From positions 1,674,001-1,738,000 of the forward strand of contig NZ_JADNRN010000001.1 in the NCBI RefSeq assembly GCF_015595035.1: a stretch of 64,000 nt of DNA. The letters are read 5' to 3'. The DNA is from Marinibium conchae (lineage in GTDB: Bacteria; Pseudomonadota; Gammaproteobacteria; Enterobacterales; Alteromonadaceae). Of the stretch, positions 28,924 to 38,998 are shown in pieces. The position numbers and the translations under genes are program-made. The notes beneath the pieces are model-generated. The model did not search any database and was not told the origin of the DNA. It saw only the letters and a list, made by a program, of their open reading frames with translations. The stretch's first letter is position 1. Each line of letters opens with the position of its first letter.

Positions 28924-30173
28924 GCTTGGCTGCCCTGCTGCATGCATATAGATAACGCATCAACCAACGCGGTAATGTCTTTTTCTTGGTGTAAAGCACT
29001 GATAGTAATTCTTAATCTATCACTGTGTTTAGGGACGGTTGGTGTTCTTATTGCGTTTACCCAAATTCCAAGCTCTTTTAGTGCATCTGATAACGCCATG
29101 GCACGAGCGGGTTCGCCAATAATGATAACTTGTATCGGGCTTTCTGAGTCAGGCAATACTATGCCTGCGTTAGCTGCCAAGCGCCTAAAGAGTGCAATGT
29201 TAGATGCTAAGACTTCTCGCTCTCGGCCCATCCTCATAATGGCAAAACTGCAACGAGTCGCTCTTGCTACAGCTGCAGGAATGGCAGTAGAGTAAATATA
29301 ATGCTTGGAAAAATTCAACATATAATCGATCAAGGTCTGTGTGCCAGCTACAAAGGCTCCTTGTGTACCGATTGCTTTACCGAAAGTAGCCATAAGGATG
29401 TTTACATCGGTAGCATGCCCATTAGATGCACTAACATCACAGCTTCCCATGCCCTGCTCTCCTACGACACCAAGTGCGTGTGCATCGTCGACTAACAGCC
29501 ACGGCGTTTGTTGCGATTGATCACTGGCTTGATGCAAAAGGTCACAAATTGACGAAAGACTACCCTGATCGCCATCCATACTGAAAACACCTTCGGTAGC
29601 AATTAAGCGGTGCATTATTGTCTTGTCTGCTGTTTCTGTTGCTGCCGCCTCCTGCTTATGCAGTATTGCCCTTAGATGTTCAATATCATTATGCTTGAAG
29701 CGACTAAAACTGAGTGTTTTTTTGGCCATGCTGGTGTATGTAGCACTTTCAACAAACGAAGCATGCATGAACTTATCAGCAATAATGTGTTGCTGTTCAG
29801 CTCCCACATCGTGTGAAAACAGGGCAGTACAGATTGCTTGATTGGCAGCAAAGCCACTACTAAACAGAAGCGCCGCTTCTTTGTTGGTATGCTCGCAAAT
29901 ATCATCCTCAAGCAGGCGATGTTCTTTTGAATATCCGGTGACCACGGAAGATGCAGAACTGCTTGCCCCGTAAAGACTTAATCCCTCTGCATAACTTTGC
30001 AGAATATCGGGATGTTGGCTCAAACCGAGGTAATCATTGCTTGAGAAATTGATGTAATGAGCACCATTAACTTCAATCACGGCTTGATGATTGCTATCTA
30101 TGCTTACTCGCTTGCGATGTAACTGCGCTTGATGACGAGCATCCAGCGCAGACTGCATGAACTCAAAAGCCAT
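28920..30173 (-). CDS. bioF: 8-amino-7-oxononanoate synthase
   Basis: A PLP enzyme joining pimeloyl thioester and alanine. The PLP lysine is in ATFGKAIGTQGAFVAG, the Asp-binding region in LLVDDAHALGVVG, and the N-terminal NFSSNDYLGLSQHP is characteristic. The 417 residues are slightly longer than in E. coli, with a Thr/Ala-rich insertion near 170. Start and stop codons overlap those of bioB (TAATG) and bioC (ATGA). Confidence 0.95.
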   Translation of the reverse strand: MAFEFMQSALDARHQAQLHRKRVSIDSNHQAVIEVNGAHYINFSSNDYLGLSQHPDILQSYAEGLSLYGASSSASSVVTGYSKEHRLLEDDICEHTNKEAALLFSSGFAANQAICTALFSHDVGAEQQHIIADKFMHASFVESATYTSMAKKTLSFSRFKHNDIEHLRAILHKQEAAATETADKTIMHRLIATEGVFSMDGDQGSLSSICDLLHQASDQSQQTPWLLVDDAHALGVVGEQGMGSCDVSASNGHATDVNILMATFGKAIGTQGAFVAGTQTLIDYMLNFSKHYIYSTAIPAAVARATRCSFAIMRMGREREVLASNIALFRRLAANAGIVLPDSESPIQVIIIGEPARAMALSDALKELGIWVNAIRTPTVPKHSDRLRITISALHQEKDITALVDALSICMQQGSQA

Positions 30174-31297
30174 TAGTTAACACTGGTAGCAGTAGATTTT
30201 CCTTTAGATGAAGTTGATGCCGCCGCATCCACATAAAGTGACTCGTTTTGTTTTTGTGCAATCTCTTCTGTTAACGCTGCTTCAAAGGCTTCATCCGAAT
30301 AATCTTTTGTTTGTTTAGAGTTGATACCCAATTTCTTAAACAGCATAACGTCTTCATGAGTTTCAGGGTTTGACGTCGTCAATAGTTTACAACCGTAAAA
30401 GATAGAGTTCGCGCCCGCCATGAAACACAGCGCTTGCATTTGCTCATTCATTGATTCACGTCCGGCTGACAGGCGCACAAAGGACTTTGGCATCATAATC
30501 CTTGCGATTGCAATAGTGCGAATAAACTCAAAGGGCTCTAGATCTTTTACTGAATCAAGGGGCGTACCTTCAACTTTTACCAACATGTTAATCGGTACAC
30601 TTTCCGGATGATGGTCTAAGTTTGCCAATTGAACAAGTAATCCAGAACGATCGTCGCCGGTTTCGCCCATACCTACAATGCCACCAGAGCAAACGTGCAT
30701 ACCTGCCGCTCGAACGTTATCTAAGGTATCAAGGCGGTCTTGATAAGTACGCGTCGTTATGATGTCGCCATAGTATTCAGGAGAAGTATCAAGATTATGA
30801 TTATAATAGTCCAAGCCAGCCTGCTTTAATGCTAAAGCTTGGTCTCTCGACAACATCCCAAGCGTCATACAGGTTTCAAGCCCTAGCTTTTTCACTTCCT
30901 TAACCATTTCAGTCACATAAGGCATATCCCGATCTTTTGGATTACGCCATGCAGCGCCCATGCAAAAACGTGTAGAGCCAGCAGCTTTTGCCTCTTTTGC
31001 TCGCTCAATCACTTTGTTGATTTCCATCAAGCGTTCTTTTTCGAGACCAGTATCATAACGAGCGCTTTGTGGGCAGTATTTGCAATCTTCTGGGCAAGCG
31101 CCGGTTTTTATTGATAACAAGGTGCTTACTTGCACATAGTTCGGGTCAAAATGCTCACGATGCACTGTCTGCGCCTTAAATAACAGGTCATTGAAGGGCA
31201 ATTCATAAAGAGCATTAACTTCTTCAATCGTCCAGTCATGACGAAGGATAGAAGAAGGTGATGAAGTTGTTTTAGCGGCTGAGGAGTCAACAAACAT
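30173..31297 (-). CDS. bioB: Biotin synthase
   Basis: A radical SAM enzyme inserting sulfur into dethiobiotin. The 4Fe-4S motif is [11 protein letters not shown] (CxxxCxxC), [12 protein letters not shown] holds ligands near the 2Fe-2S cluster, and YYNHNLDT and the SAGRESM segment are typical. It is the first gene of bioBFCD and divergent from bioA. The C-terminal 20 residues are Ser/Thr/Ala-rich and probably flexible. Confidence 0.96.
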   Translation of the reverse strand: MFVDSSAAKTTSSPSSILRHDWTIEEVNALYELPFNDLLFKAQTVHREHFDPNYVQVSTLLSIKTGACPEDCKYCPQSARYDTGLEKERLMEINKVIERAKEAKAAGSTRFCMGAAWRNPKDRDMPYVTEMVKEVKKLGLETCMTLGMLSRDQALALKQAGLDYYNHNLDTSPEYYGDIITTRTYQDRLDTLDNVRAAGMHVCSGGIVGMGETGDDRSGLLVQLANLDHHPESVPINMLVKVEGTPLDSVKDLEPFEFIRTIAIARIMMPKSFVRLSAGRESMNEQMQALCFMAGANSIFYGCKLLTTSNPETHEDVMLFKKLGINSKQTKDYSDEAFEAALTEEIAQKQNESLYVDAAASTSSKGKSTATSVN

Positions 31298-31490
31298 AAC
31301 GTTTCCAATTGGCTTGTAAGTTCATTGCGAAGGTCAATTCGGTCTAGGGCAAAATATTGCTATTAGATGCCAACCTAAGAACTGATTACGACGCGATTTG
31401 CTTTACTATTATTTTAATGTCCTCTAGTCTATGCGCAACGCCCAACTTGTCAATGTTATCAAACACACAAAGTACACTAAAGGTTATTTT

Positions 31491-32771
31491 TTGAACAATA
31501 TTGAATTCGACAAACGTCATATTTGGCACCCTTACACTTCAGCTACCCATCCGCTTCCCTGCTATGAGGTGAATGGCGCAGATGGCGTACATCTGTCGTT
31601 GGAGACTGGAGAACGCTTGGTTGACGGCATGTCGTCGTGGTGGGCAGCAATCCATGGTTATAATCATCCATCACTCAACAAGGCAGCACATGAACAAATC
31701 AATGCCTTTTCTCATGTCATGTTTGGTGGCATTACTCATCAGCCTGCTGTCGACTTGTGCCGAAAGTTAATCGGCATAAGTCCAGACGGTTTAAATCGAG
31801 TATTTCTTGCTGACTCAGGTTCTGTTGGCGTTGAAGTAGCAATCAAAATGGCGTTGCAATATTGGGCTTGCCAAGGGCGTGCGCAAAAGTCGAAACTGCT
31901 TGCGCCTCGAAACGGTTATCACGGCGATACTTTTGCTGCAATGTCGGTTTGTGACCCGGTAAATGGCATGCACAGCTTATTTCAAAAGAGTTTAGTACAG
32001 CACCATTTTGCACCTGCACCACAAACGCGTTTCGATCAAAGCTGGAATCCTGACGATATACTGCCAGTGAGAGACATTCTTGAGCAGCACCATCATGAAA
32101 TTGCAGCGCTTATCCTCGAACCTGTTGTGCAAGGCGCCGGAGGCATGCGCCTATATCACCCGCAGTATGTGCGCGAATGCAGAAAGCTATGTGATGAATT
32201 CAATGTATTACTCATTTGCGATGAGATTGCCACAGGTTTCGGTCGCACCGGAAAACTTTTTGCTTGCGAACATGCCGAGATTAGCCCCGATATTTTATGC
32301 TTAGGTAAAGCGCTCACTGGGGGGTATTTAACAATGGCTGCAACCCTTTGCACAGATGATGTCGCCGAGGGTATTTGCGCTTCCGAACCTGGCGTTTTCA
32401 TGCATGGGCCTACATACATGGGAAATCCATTGGCATGTGCAGTAGCAAATGCAAGCCTAGCACTCATAATGCAAGGAGACTGGAAGAAGCAAGTTATCGC
32501 GATTGAAAAACAACTTAAAAGTGACTTGCTTCCTCTGGCTGAGCTTAACAGTGTGGCTGATACCAGAGTATTAGGTGCAATTGGTGTGGTAGAAATGAAA
32601 CAAGCTGTTGACGTTGCCAAAATTCAAGCCTGTTTTGTGAAAAAAGGAGCGTGGATACGCCCCTTTGGTAAGCTCATTTATATCATGCCGCCTTTCATCA
32701 TCAAAAGTAATGAACTCAAGCAGCTCGTTGATGCAATTGCTTATGGTATTAAAACGCTGTATCCAAACTAA
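31491..32771 (+). CDS. bioA: Adenosylmethionine-8-amino-7-oxononanoate aminotransferase
   Basis: A PLP aminotransferase making 7,8-diaminopelargonate from KAPA with SAM as amino donor. Motifs are FDKRHIWHPYTS, VDGMSSWWAAIHGYNHP, VFLADSGSVGVEVA, the PLP aspartate in CDEIATGFGRTG and the lysine in LGKALTGGYL. I place the start at the TTG at 31491, which has AAAGG six bases upstream and yields 426 residues like E. coli BioA; an ATG at 31431 would add 20 residues without similarity. Divergent from bioB. Confidence 0.93.
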   Translation: MNNIEFDKRHIWHPYTSATHPLPCYEVNGADGVHLSLETGERLVDGMSSWWAAIHGYNHPSLNKAAHEQINAFSHVMFGGITHQPAVDLCRKLIGISPDGLNRVFLADSGSVGVEVAIKMALQYWACQGRAQKSKLLAPRNGYHGDTFAAMSVCDPVNGMHSLFQKSLVQHHFAPAPQTRFDQSWNPDDILPVRDILEQHHHEIAALILEPVVQGAGGMRLYHPQYVRECRKLCDEFNVLLICDEIATGFGRTGKLFACEHAEISPDILCLGKALTGGYLTMAATLCTDDVAEGICASEPGVFMHGPTYMGNPLACAVANASLALIMQGDWKKQVIAIEKQLKSDLLPLAELNSVADTRVLGAIGVVEMKQAVDVAKIQACFVKKGAWIRPFGKLIYIMPPFIIKSNELKQLVDAIAYGIKTLYPN

Positions 32772-32791
32772 GCGTCAGCTTGAAAGCAATG

Positions 32792-34177
32792 TTATTTTTG
32801 ACCTCTGAAATCTGCAGCAGTTAAGCCATGTTTTTTCAAAAGCTTATGCATGTCGGTTCGATTTCTTCCAGCGAGATCTGACGCTCGGGTAACGTTGCCA
32901 TCGGCAAGCTGCAACAAACGACATAAATATTGATATTCAAAAGAATCTCGAGCCTCTGTTAATGTTGGCCAATTTTGTGACAGTTCTGATAAGGCTTGCT
33001 CTACCAAACTCAAGGAAATCACGGGAGCTTGTGTTAACGCAACGCATTGCTCAACAACGTTGACAAGTTGGCGCACATTTCCCGGCCAATCGCTAGTGAC
33101 TAATTTCTTGAGTGCGTCGGGCGCAAACTGAGTCACGCGCACACCATGGCGCTGCGCACTCTGTTTTAACAAATAATCAGTGAGTAGAGGAATATCCTCG
33201 AAACGCTCTTTTAAAGAGGGAATACGTAAATTAACCACATTGAGGCGGTAATACAGATCCTCACGAAAACGATCCTCTTCCATCTCTTTTTGCAGATCTT
33301 TATGGGTCGCCGATATGATGCGAACATCTATGTCGATATTGGTTGCGCTTCCAACTGGTCTCACCGTTCGCTCTTGTATCGCTCGCAGTAGCTTTACTTG
33401 CAAAGAGGTTGGCATATCGCCAATCTCATCTAAAAACAAAGTGCCACCGTCGGCCTCACGAAATAAGCCAGTTGACGATTGCACTGCACCTGTAAAGGCA
33501 CCTTTAGTGTGACCAAATAACTCCGATTCTAGAAGGTTTTCGGGCAGTGCTCCGCAGTTTATGGCAACAAAGGGTTTATTCGCCCTATCACTGGCTTTAT
33601 GGATCGCCTTAGCCAATAACTCTTTACCCGTTCCGCTCGCCCCGTTGATTAATACGCTGACATTTTTGTCGGCAATACGGTGAGCTTGATGCAGTACCTT
33701 GGTCATTTCAGGTGCCCGCGTTACGATGTCTTTGCACCAATCACCCAATTGAGAGCTCGGATTCTTCTGCGTGGCTCTTTTAAGCACTTTACGAAGTTCA
33801 TCATGATCAATAGGTTTGGTTAAAAAGCCAAAGACGCCTTTTTGAGTGGCAGTAACGGCATCCTTGATGGTGCCATGCGCCGTCATTAGAACAACAGGAA
33901 GGTCGTTATAACGATGCAGAATTTCGTCGAAAAAGCTCAAGCCATCTAAGCCAGGCATGCGGATATCACTCAATACCACGTCAAATTTGTTGTTAAACAT
34001 AAGGCGAAGTGCTTGAGTCGCATTTTCTGATGACGTAACGTCATAGCCCTCGCCTTGGAGTCGAATGGTTAATAGACGTAATAAGTTTTCATCATCTTCG
34101 ACCAACAGTAATTTTGGTTGGTTTTGATTCGACACCTTGTTTTGCTCTGTGCTTTCCATTATTTGCGCTTGTGTCAT
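32792..34177 (-). CDS. glrR: Sigma-54-dependent response regulator GlrR
   Basis: A 461-residue NtrC-type activator. The receiver domain has its phospho-acceptor at Asp71 (VVLSDIRMPGLDG), the AAA+ domain has GASGTGKELLAKAIH, the sigma-54 contact loop GAFTGA and the FLDEIGDMP Walker B, and a C-terminal Fis-type HTH ends the protein. Its partner kinase is GlrK just upstream. In enterobacteria it activates glmY and rpoE under envelope stress. It overlaps the lipoprotein gene by four bases. Confidence 0.93.
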   Translation of the reverse strand: MTQAQIMESTEQNKVSNQNQPKLLLVEDDENLLRLLTIRLQGEGYDVTSSENATQALRLMFNNKFDVVLSDIRMPGLDGLSFFDEILHRYNDLPVVLMTAHGTIKDAVTATQKGVFGFLTKPIDHDELRKVLKRATQKNPSSQLGDWCKDIVTRAPEMTKVLHQAHRIADKNVSVLINGASGTGKELLAKAIHKASDRANKPFVAINCGALPENLLESELFGHTKGAFTGAVQSSTGLFREADGGTLFLDEIGDMPTSLQVKLLRAIQERTVRPVGSATNIDIDVRIISATHKDLQKEMEEDRFREDLYYRLNVVNLRIPSLKERFEDIPLLTDYLLKQSAQRHGVRVTQFAPDALKKLVTSDWPGNVRQLVNVVEQCVALTQAPVISLSLVEQALSELSQNWPTLTEARDSFEYQYLCRLLQLADGNVTRASDLAGRNRTDMHKLLKKHGLTAADFRGQK

Positions 34178-34773
34178 TTGTTATCACTCCTATTTTCATT
34201 AACCATCGAGGCTTCAATATCTAACAATTGCTCGACCTGTTTACGCTGAGTTTCTATTTGTTTATTTTTTTCTTCAATTTGAACTTCTTGTGCGCCAATC
34301 GTTTTCGCCTGTCGGCTATTTACTTGGCTAAGGATCGTTATCGCCGACTCCAACTCTAAGAGTTGTTGGCTATGCTGAAAGACAATGACCTCAAGAATTT
34401 GAGTCATACCTTTATCGGTAAAAGTCTGTAACTCCTCTATCCAGCCTTGTGCACGTAAACGATTACGATAAGGCGTATCGTCGCTTTGAATAAGCAATAT
34501 TTTCTCAAGCAGCGACTTTGGGTCATCCCCCAAGGCCTCTATCATTTCGATTCGAGCTGGCCAAGCAATCGATGAGGCTTGAATTATTTTTTCGGCCCAA
34601 GTATCCAATTTACAATATTCTTGAAACACTTCCATGGTCTCGGGAGACGAACAGTATGCCGTTGTCTTCAATTCGACAACTTCTGGTTCAGCTTCGGCAT
34701 TTATCAATGAGTCGTGCAAGAGCTTGCAAGACGACAAAGACATTAGCGCAAACAAAACGAATAAGACTCTCAT
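34174..34773 (-). CDS. qseG: QseG-like outer-membrane lipoprotein
   Basis: A 199-residue lipoprotein with signal MRVLFVLFALMSLSSC and lipidated Cys16. The C-terminal third is a coiled coil (QVNSRQAKTIGAQEVQIEEK and following). Position between glrK and glrR identifies it as QseG (YfhG), which binds the kinase and modulates its activity in E. coli. Sequence similarity to QseG is weak, so the name rests mainly on context. It overlaps both neighbours by four bases. Confidence 0.78.
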   Translation of the reverse strand: MRVLFVLFALMSLSSCKLLHDSLINAEAEPEVVELKTTAYCSSPETMEVFQEYCKLDTWAEKIIQASSIAWPARIEMIEALGDDPKSLLEKILLIQSDDTPYRNRLRAQGWIEELQTFTDKGMTQILEVIVFQHSQQLLELESAITILSQVNSRQAKTIGAQEVQIEEKNKQIETQRKQVEQLLDIEASMVNENRSDNK

Positions 34774-36215
34774 TGTTCATCCCTTTGAGGTAATTTAATT
34801 CTAAAACACACCTTTGCGTAATCAACTTCAACAATCGCTACGGTGCCCCCCAATAAACGAGCACAATCGGAGACGATTGAAAGGCCTAATCCTGCCCCAA
34901 TAACTCTATCGTTACGCATAAACTCGCCACGTTTGAAGGGCTCAAAAATAGTTTTACGATCATCTTCTGAGATCCCGTTTCCATGATTGGCAACATCGAG
35001 AACGTAATCATTATGTTGCGCGTAAAGGTGTAAGTAAATGCTTGTACCTTGCGTGCCATGAGCAACGGCGTTTGAAATTAAGTTATCAAGAATACGCCTG
35101 AAAAGCTCTGCATCAGATACGATGTGTTGAACATCATTACTAATAGTGCTCTTAATATCGCATTTTGACTGTTGTAGTGCCAAGCCATTTTGAGTGAGAC
35201 ACTCATTTACAATTTGCTTTACGTCGAGTTTTTCAAAGGAGGGTTCAGCTTGTTGCAAAAGTGCGTTGTAGTCGAGTAACTTTTCTATCAGCAGGTTCAG
35301 TCTAACCGTTGAAATTTGAAGCAAGTTAACCACTTCTTTCTGCTGGGTATTCAGATCACCCACCATTTCTTCGGCAAGAAGAGCACAACCCTCTTTAAAA
35401 CTCGCTAAAGGCGTTTTTAGTTCGTGGGATGCGTGACGGAGCAAAGCAGTGCGAACCTTTTCGAGCTGCTGTATTCTTTTATGCAATAAAAATAGGTCTT
35501 TTTCTACCGCAATGAGCTCTCTTGGGCCGTTAGATGACTTAGCTGGAAGTTCATTTTGGTTCTCGGCAATTGCAGCAATAATATTTTTCAATTTGTTGAC
35601 AGGCTTCGTGATCAGCTTAGCCGCAAACAAAATAAGCAATAAAGACAATAAAGCTAAGGCAGCCGTTGACCAAGCCTGCTTTTGACGCAGTGCCGTCATA
35701 TAATTTTGTTGCTCTGCAACACGATTGTCTACCGATATGTTGACGTCTTCTGTAAGAGCACTAATAGCCTGTTTAAATGAAGCCAAATGAGCATCAAGCA
35801 AAAGCTTATCGGTCATCGATGCATAGTTGCCTAAGTGCACCAGTTGCTTATGAAGTTGCCCACAAGCTGCCGAATCAACCAATTGTTGGCAAAATGGCGC
35901 GAGTTGATCTTTGAAAAGAGCAAGGCTATCGTCGTTTAGTTGCTTCAGAGTGGCGTTTGGCAACACAAAGTGTTGGCGCATGAGCCTCTCTATGTCCAAT
36001 GCTTGGCCTTCAAGTTTACGCATTGTACCCGCTGTTTTTACAAAAAATTGCGTTTCTTTAACGATGGCATCGTTGAGTTTGGCAAGGTCATTTTGGGTTT
36101 GCCACAACAGCGCCAATAAAGGAATAAGCGCCACTAAAAAGCTACTTAAGATAAGTTGTTTAAGAGAACGGATTTGCACGACTGACGCTACTTTGAAAAC
36201 GGTTTGGTCAAGCAT
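34770..36215 (-). CDS. glrK: Sensor histidine kinase GlrK
   Basis: An inner-membrane kinase phosphorylating GlrR. It has an N-terminal membrane helix (LILSSFLVALIPLLALLWQ), a periplasmic domain of about 150 residues, a second helix (AALALLSLLLILFAAKLI), a HAMP region, the H-box LLRHASHELKTPLAS, N-box DNLISNAVAHG and G boxes GNGISEDD and GAGLGLSIV. Three starts are possible: TTG 36242, ATG 36215 and GTG 36179; the last would place SLRQL-like residues near the N terminus as in E. coli. None has a strong ribosome-binding site. Confidence 0.9.
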   Translation of the reverse strand: MLDQTVFKVASVVQIRSLKQLILSSFLVALIPLLALLWQTQNDLAKLNDAIVKETQFFVKTAGTMRKLEGQALDIERLMRQHFVLPNATLKQLNDDSLALFKDQLAPFCQQLVDSAACGQLHKQLVHLGNYASMTDKLLLDAHLASFKQAISALTEDVNISVDNRVAEQQNYMTALRQKQAWSTAALALLSLLLILFAAKLITKPVNKLKNIIAAIAENQNELPAKSSNGPRELIAVEKDLFLLHKRIQQLEKVRTALLRHASHELKTPLASFKEGCALLAEEMVGDLNTQQKEVVNLLQISTVRLNLLIEKLLDYNALLQQAEPSFEKLDVKQIVNECLTQNGLALQQSKCDIKSTISNDVQHIVSDAELFRRILDNLISNAVAHGTQGTSIYLHLYAQHNDYVLDVANHGNGISEDDRKTIFEPFKRGEFMRNDRVIGAGLGLSIVSDCARLLGGTVAIVEVDYAKVCFRIKLPQRDEQ

Positions 36216-36314
36216 TACACAGGCAACCGAGTTCAGCAACAAATGAAGTTATATTTAGTGGAATAGGAAGGGCCCACACATCCGTGTATTGAGCCATAAA
36301 GAGAAACAAATAAT

Positions 36315-36596
36315 TTAGTCCTTGGCTTGCGCCGCGATGTGGGCATCCAGCTCGTCTAGACTCAAGAAACCATCGTCGTTCGTATCAATTTTGTTAAAAT
36401 TTTCCAGCAGGTCTTTGTCACTTACCGCCTCACGAAGTGAAATAAGCCCGTCTTGATCATGATCCAAGGCGGTCATCAGACTCTCTTGTGCGTTTGCAGC
36501 ATTTGCGACTAGCAATGCCAACACGCCCTGAACTAGCATAATGGACAACGCTAGTGTCATCATTTTTTTGAAATCGGAAAATTTAAACTCAGCCAT
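36315..36596 (-). CDS. Exported two-EF-hand calcium-binding protein
   Basis: A 93-residue protein with a signal peptide or anchor (about residues 12-36, NAANA/Q) and two canonical EF-hand loops, DHDQDGLISLRE and DTNDDGFLSLDE. It is likely periplasmic and binds calcium. AGGGGTG precedes the ATG. It lies upstream of glrK on the same strand with 99 bases between, so it could be part of the same stimulus system, though this is only positional. Confidence 0.82.
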   Translation of the reverse strand: MAEFKFSDFKKMMTLALSIMLVQGVLALLVANAANAQESLMTALDHDQDGLISLREAVSDKDLLENFNKIDTNDDGFLSLDELDAHIAAQAKD

Positions 36597-36936
36597 CTTG
36601 CACCCCTACTTTTTTATTTTTTTAATATTTTGAGTGCATTAAGCAATTGTTTGTGACGCTTTGGGCACTCGACGATGATACTGTTTCATCTACGGTGACA
36701 ATGCAGTTTCCGCGCCAACAAAAAATAGCCATATATTTCATTAACTTATGACATATAGGAAGAAAACAGACGGCAAATGTGTCGCAAATAACAGACTAGA
36801 TATGTGAGCACTTGCAAAAACATAAGGGAAATAAAAAATTAAACTATATTTTCAATCACTTAGCATAAAAGAAAGGGTGTAGCGAATAAACGACAACAAG
36901 GTAACTCCGACGCAATATGTAGTGGCAGAATAAGCG
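36597..36936. other. Gene-free AT-rich intergenic region
   Basis: No convincing gene, tRNA or terminator was seen in these 340 bases. A sigma-54 (TGGCAC-N5-TTGC) site or a GlmY-like small RNA, which would be expected upstream of glrK in enterobacteria, was looked for and not found. Confidence 0.5.
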
Positions 36937-37356
36937 CTAGACCATTGTAGTATAGAGGGTAATCAAACTAATCGTAGCAATAGTGAGTAGGATAAATAGA
37001 TTAACGCCAAAGCTATCTGTTTTTCTGCGGTTACGGCGAAAGCGCATGATAACCGCAATAAAGCTTAGTCCTAGGCAAACTTGTAAGGTCGTAAGTAAGC
37101 CTTGAACGTGGGCTTCGGACCAATATATTCGTCCTTCAACACCCCAAAACTTCTGCACACCACTCACAAACTCAGGGCGCGCATAGTGAAATAACACGAG
37201 GGCAACTAGCAGTGATATCCAAGCACAAATATTAAGGATAACCATAGCACGATACAAAGGTTCTTTTTGCGATGGCACTTGTCTTCTATCGACAAAGCCA
37301 AGCGGCTCAGCTCCACCACTTCGTCCTGCAACTATTTTTTTATTTTTATCGCGCAT
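36937..37356 (-). CDS. Hypothetical three-helix membrane protein
   Basis: A 139-residue protein with a charged, cytoplasmic N terminus (about 37 residues, with GRSGGAEPLGFVDRRQ) and three hydrophobic segments at about 38-60, 83-105 and 115-137. A basic loop RFRRNRRKTD separates the last two. No family recognised. It is divergent from asnS. Confidence 0.65.
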   Translation of the reverse strand: MRDKNKKIVAGRSGGAEPLGFVDRRQVPSQKEPLYRAMVILNICAWISLLVALVLFHYARPEFVSGVQKFWGVEGRIYWSEAHVQGLLTTLQVCLGLSFIAVIMRFRRNRRKTDSFGVNLFILLTIATISLITLYTTMV

Positions 37357-37431
37357 ATCGTCCTTTGCCTACTGTTATCCAGCGCAGAGTTAAGTATACT
37401 TACTAGCTTACTTAATTTTAACCACTGGCGC

Positions 37432-37460
37432 CTGAAGTATTATGTGTACAAACATATAAT
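37432..37460 (+). promoter_or_regulatory. Possible asnS promoter
   Basis: A perfect -10 TATAAT (37455-37460) with a poor -35 CTGAAG 17 bases upstream. A start near 37467 would put the hairpin at 37472-37507 at the very 5' end of the mRNA. Confidence 0.4.
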
Positions 37461-37471
37461 AAACATAGCTC

Positions 37472-37507
37472 ACAATAAAGATGTTGTTTACAACATCGTT
37501 TTATTGT
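37472..37507 (+). promoter_or_regulatory. Strong inverted repeat in the asnS leader
   Basis: Arms ACAATAAA-GATGTTG and CAACATC-GT-TTTATTGT pair over about 15 bases with a TTTA loop and a two-base bulge. It lies 62 bases before the asnS ATG. It may be an mRNA-stabilising 5' hairpin or an operator. Confidence 0.55.
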
Positions 37508-37569
37508 TCAATCGCTTCGCCTAAGTTGAACATTTAAAAACAATTATTTTATATGCCACGGAGAAACAT

Positions 37570-38967
37570 ATGACATATGCACCAGTCGCCGACGTATTGG
37601 CTGGCAAATATGGTGTCGAAGACACTGTGACTATCAAAGGTTGGGTGCGCACCCGCCGTGATTCTAAAGCAGGTTTATCATTTATAAACGTACACGATGG
37701 TAGCTGCTTCGACCCGATTCAGGTTGTTGCCGTTAACACCTTAGAGAATTACGAAGAAGTTACTCGCCTCACGACCAGTTGCTCTGTGGCCATCGTTGGC
37801 ACTGTAAAAGCTTCTCAAGGTAAGGGCCAAGCCCTTGAAATAGAGGCAAGTTCGGTAGAAGTGCTTGGTTGGGTCGAGAATCCTGATACCTACCCTATGG
37901 CAGCAAAACGTCACAGTATCGAATATTTACGAGAGCATGCTCATTTGCGTCCGCGCACCAACATCATTGGCGCTGTCACCCGCGTTCGTAACTGTTTGTC
38001 TCAAGCAGTGCATCGCTTTTTTCACGAGCAAGGCTACTTCTGGATAAGTACACCAATACTTACCGCGTCGGATACTGAGGGCGCTGGTGAAATGTTCCGC
38101 GTGTCTACCCTCGACATGATGAACCTGCCCAAAGATGAGCAAGGTAATGTAGATTACAAAGAAGACTTTTTTGGCAAAGAAACATTTCTGACTGTCTCCG
38201 GCCAACTCAACGTTGAAACTTACTGCTCTGCAATGTCTAAGGTTTATACTTTTGGTCCTACATTCCGGGCAGAAAACTCTAATACTAGTCGTCACCTAGC
38301 CGAATTCTGGATGATAGAGCCGGAAGTTGCTTTTGCGGATCTTTCAACGGTAGCTCAGCTTGCTGAAGACTTGCTAAAATATGTATTCAAAGCAGTGCTA
38401 GAAGAGCGCCCCGACGATATGGCTTTCTTTGCGCAACGTGTGAATAAAGAGGCAATTACACGCCTTGAAAATGTCGTGGATTCTGAATTTGTTAGAATGG
38501 ACTACACCGACGCCATAGAAATACTCAAAAATTGCGGTAAAAAGTTTGAATTCCCAGTTGAATGGGGAGTCGATTTGTCGTCAGAACACGAGCGCTATCT
38601 TGCTGAGGAGCATGTTGGGGCACCAATCATCATGCAAAATTATCCAAAAGACATTAAAGCCTTTTACATGCGCATCAACGATGACAACAAGACAGTTGCC
38701 GCAATGGATGTGCTTGCGCCTGGCATAGGTGAAATTATTGGTGGCTCACAACGTGAAGAGCGACTAGAGGTATTCGATCGCCGTTTGGCAGAAATGGGCT
38801 TAGAACAAGAAGATTATGCTTGGTATCGCGATTTACGCCGTTACGGCACCGTGCCACATGCAGGTTTTGGTTTAGGCTTTGAACGTCTTGTGGCCTACGT
38901 TACGGGCATGCAAAACGTTAGAGACGTAATTCCTTTCCCAAGAACGCCTGGAAACGCTCAATACTAA
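37570..38967 (+). CDS. asnS: Asparaginyl-tRNA synthetase
   Basis: A class II synthetase (465 residues) charging tRNA-Asn. It has the N-terminal OB-fold anticodon domain ([19 protein letters not shown]), motif 2 in [25 protein letters not shown] and motif 3 in [22 protein letters not shown] lies six bases before the ATG. Confidence 0.96.
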   Translation: MTYAPVADVLAGKYGVEDTVTIKGWVRTRRDSKAGLSFINVHDGSCFDPIQVVAVNTLENYEEVTRLTTSCSVAIVGTVKASQGKGQALEIEASSVEVLGWVENPDTYPMAAKRHSIEYLREHAHLRPRTNIIGAVTRVRNCLSQAVHRFFHEQGYFWISTPILTASDTEGAGEMFRVSTLDMMNLPKDEQGNVDYKEDFFGKETFLTVSGQLNVETYCSAMSKVYTFGPTFRAENSNTSRHLAEFWMIEPEVAFADLSTVAQLAEDLLKYVFKAVLEERPDDMAFFAQRVNKEAITRLENVVDSEFVRMDYTDAIEILKNCGKKFEFPVEWGVDLSSEHERYLAEEHVGAPIIMQNYPKDIKAFYMRINDDNKTVAAMDVLAPGIGEIIGGSQREERLEVFDRRLAEMGLEQEDYAWYRDLRRYGTVPHAGFGLGFERLVAYVTGMQNVRDVIPFPRTPGNAQY

Positions 38968-38971
38968 AAAA

Positions 38972-38998
38972 AGAGGCACGCCATTTTGGTGTGCCTCT
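38972..38998 (+). terminator. Hairpin after asnS
   Basis: AGAGGCAC-GCCA and TGG-TGTGCCTCT form an eleven-base stem just after the asnS stop. A run of A precedes it and no T-run follows on the plus strand, so it is stronger as a terminator on the minus strand; for asnS it may be mainly an RNA 3' end protector. Confidence 0.6.

Noticed and set aside
31298-31490. BirA operator between bioB and bioA
   Set aside because: No TTGTAAACC-N15-GGTTTACAA-like palindrome was found; TTGTCAA and GGTT fragments do not make a symmetric site.
36243-36936. GlmY-type small RNA or sigma-54 promoter near glrK
   Set aside because: No GG-N10-GC sigma-54 element and no clear terminator hairpin for a small RNA were found.
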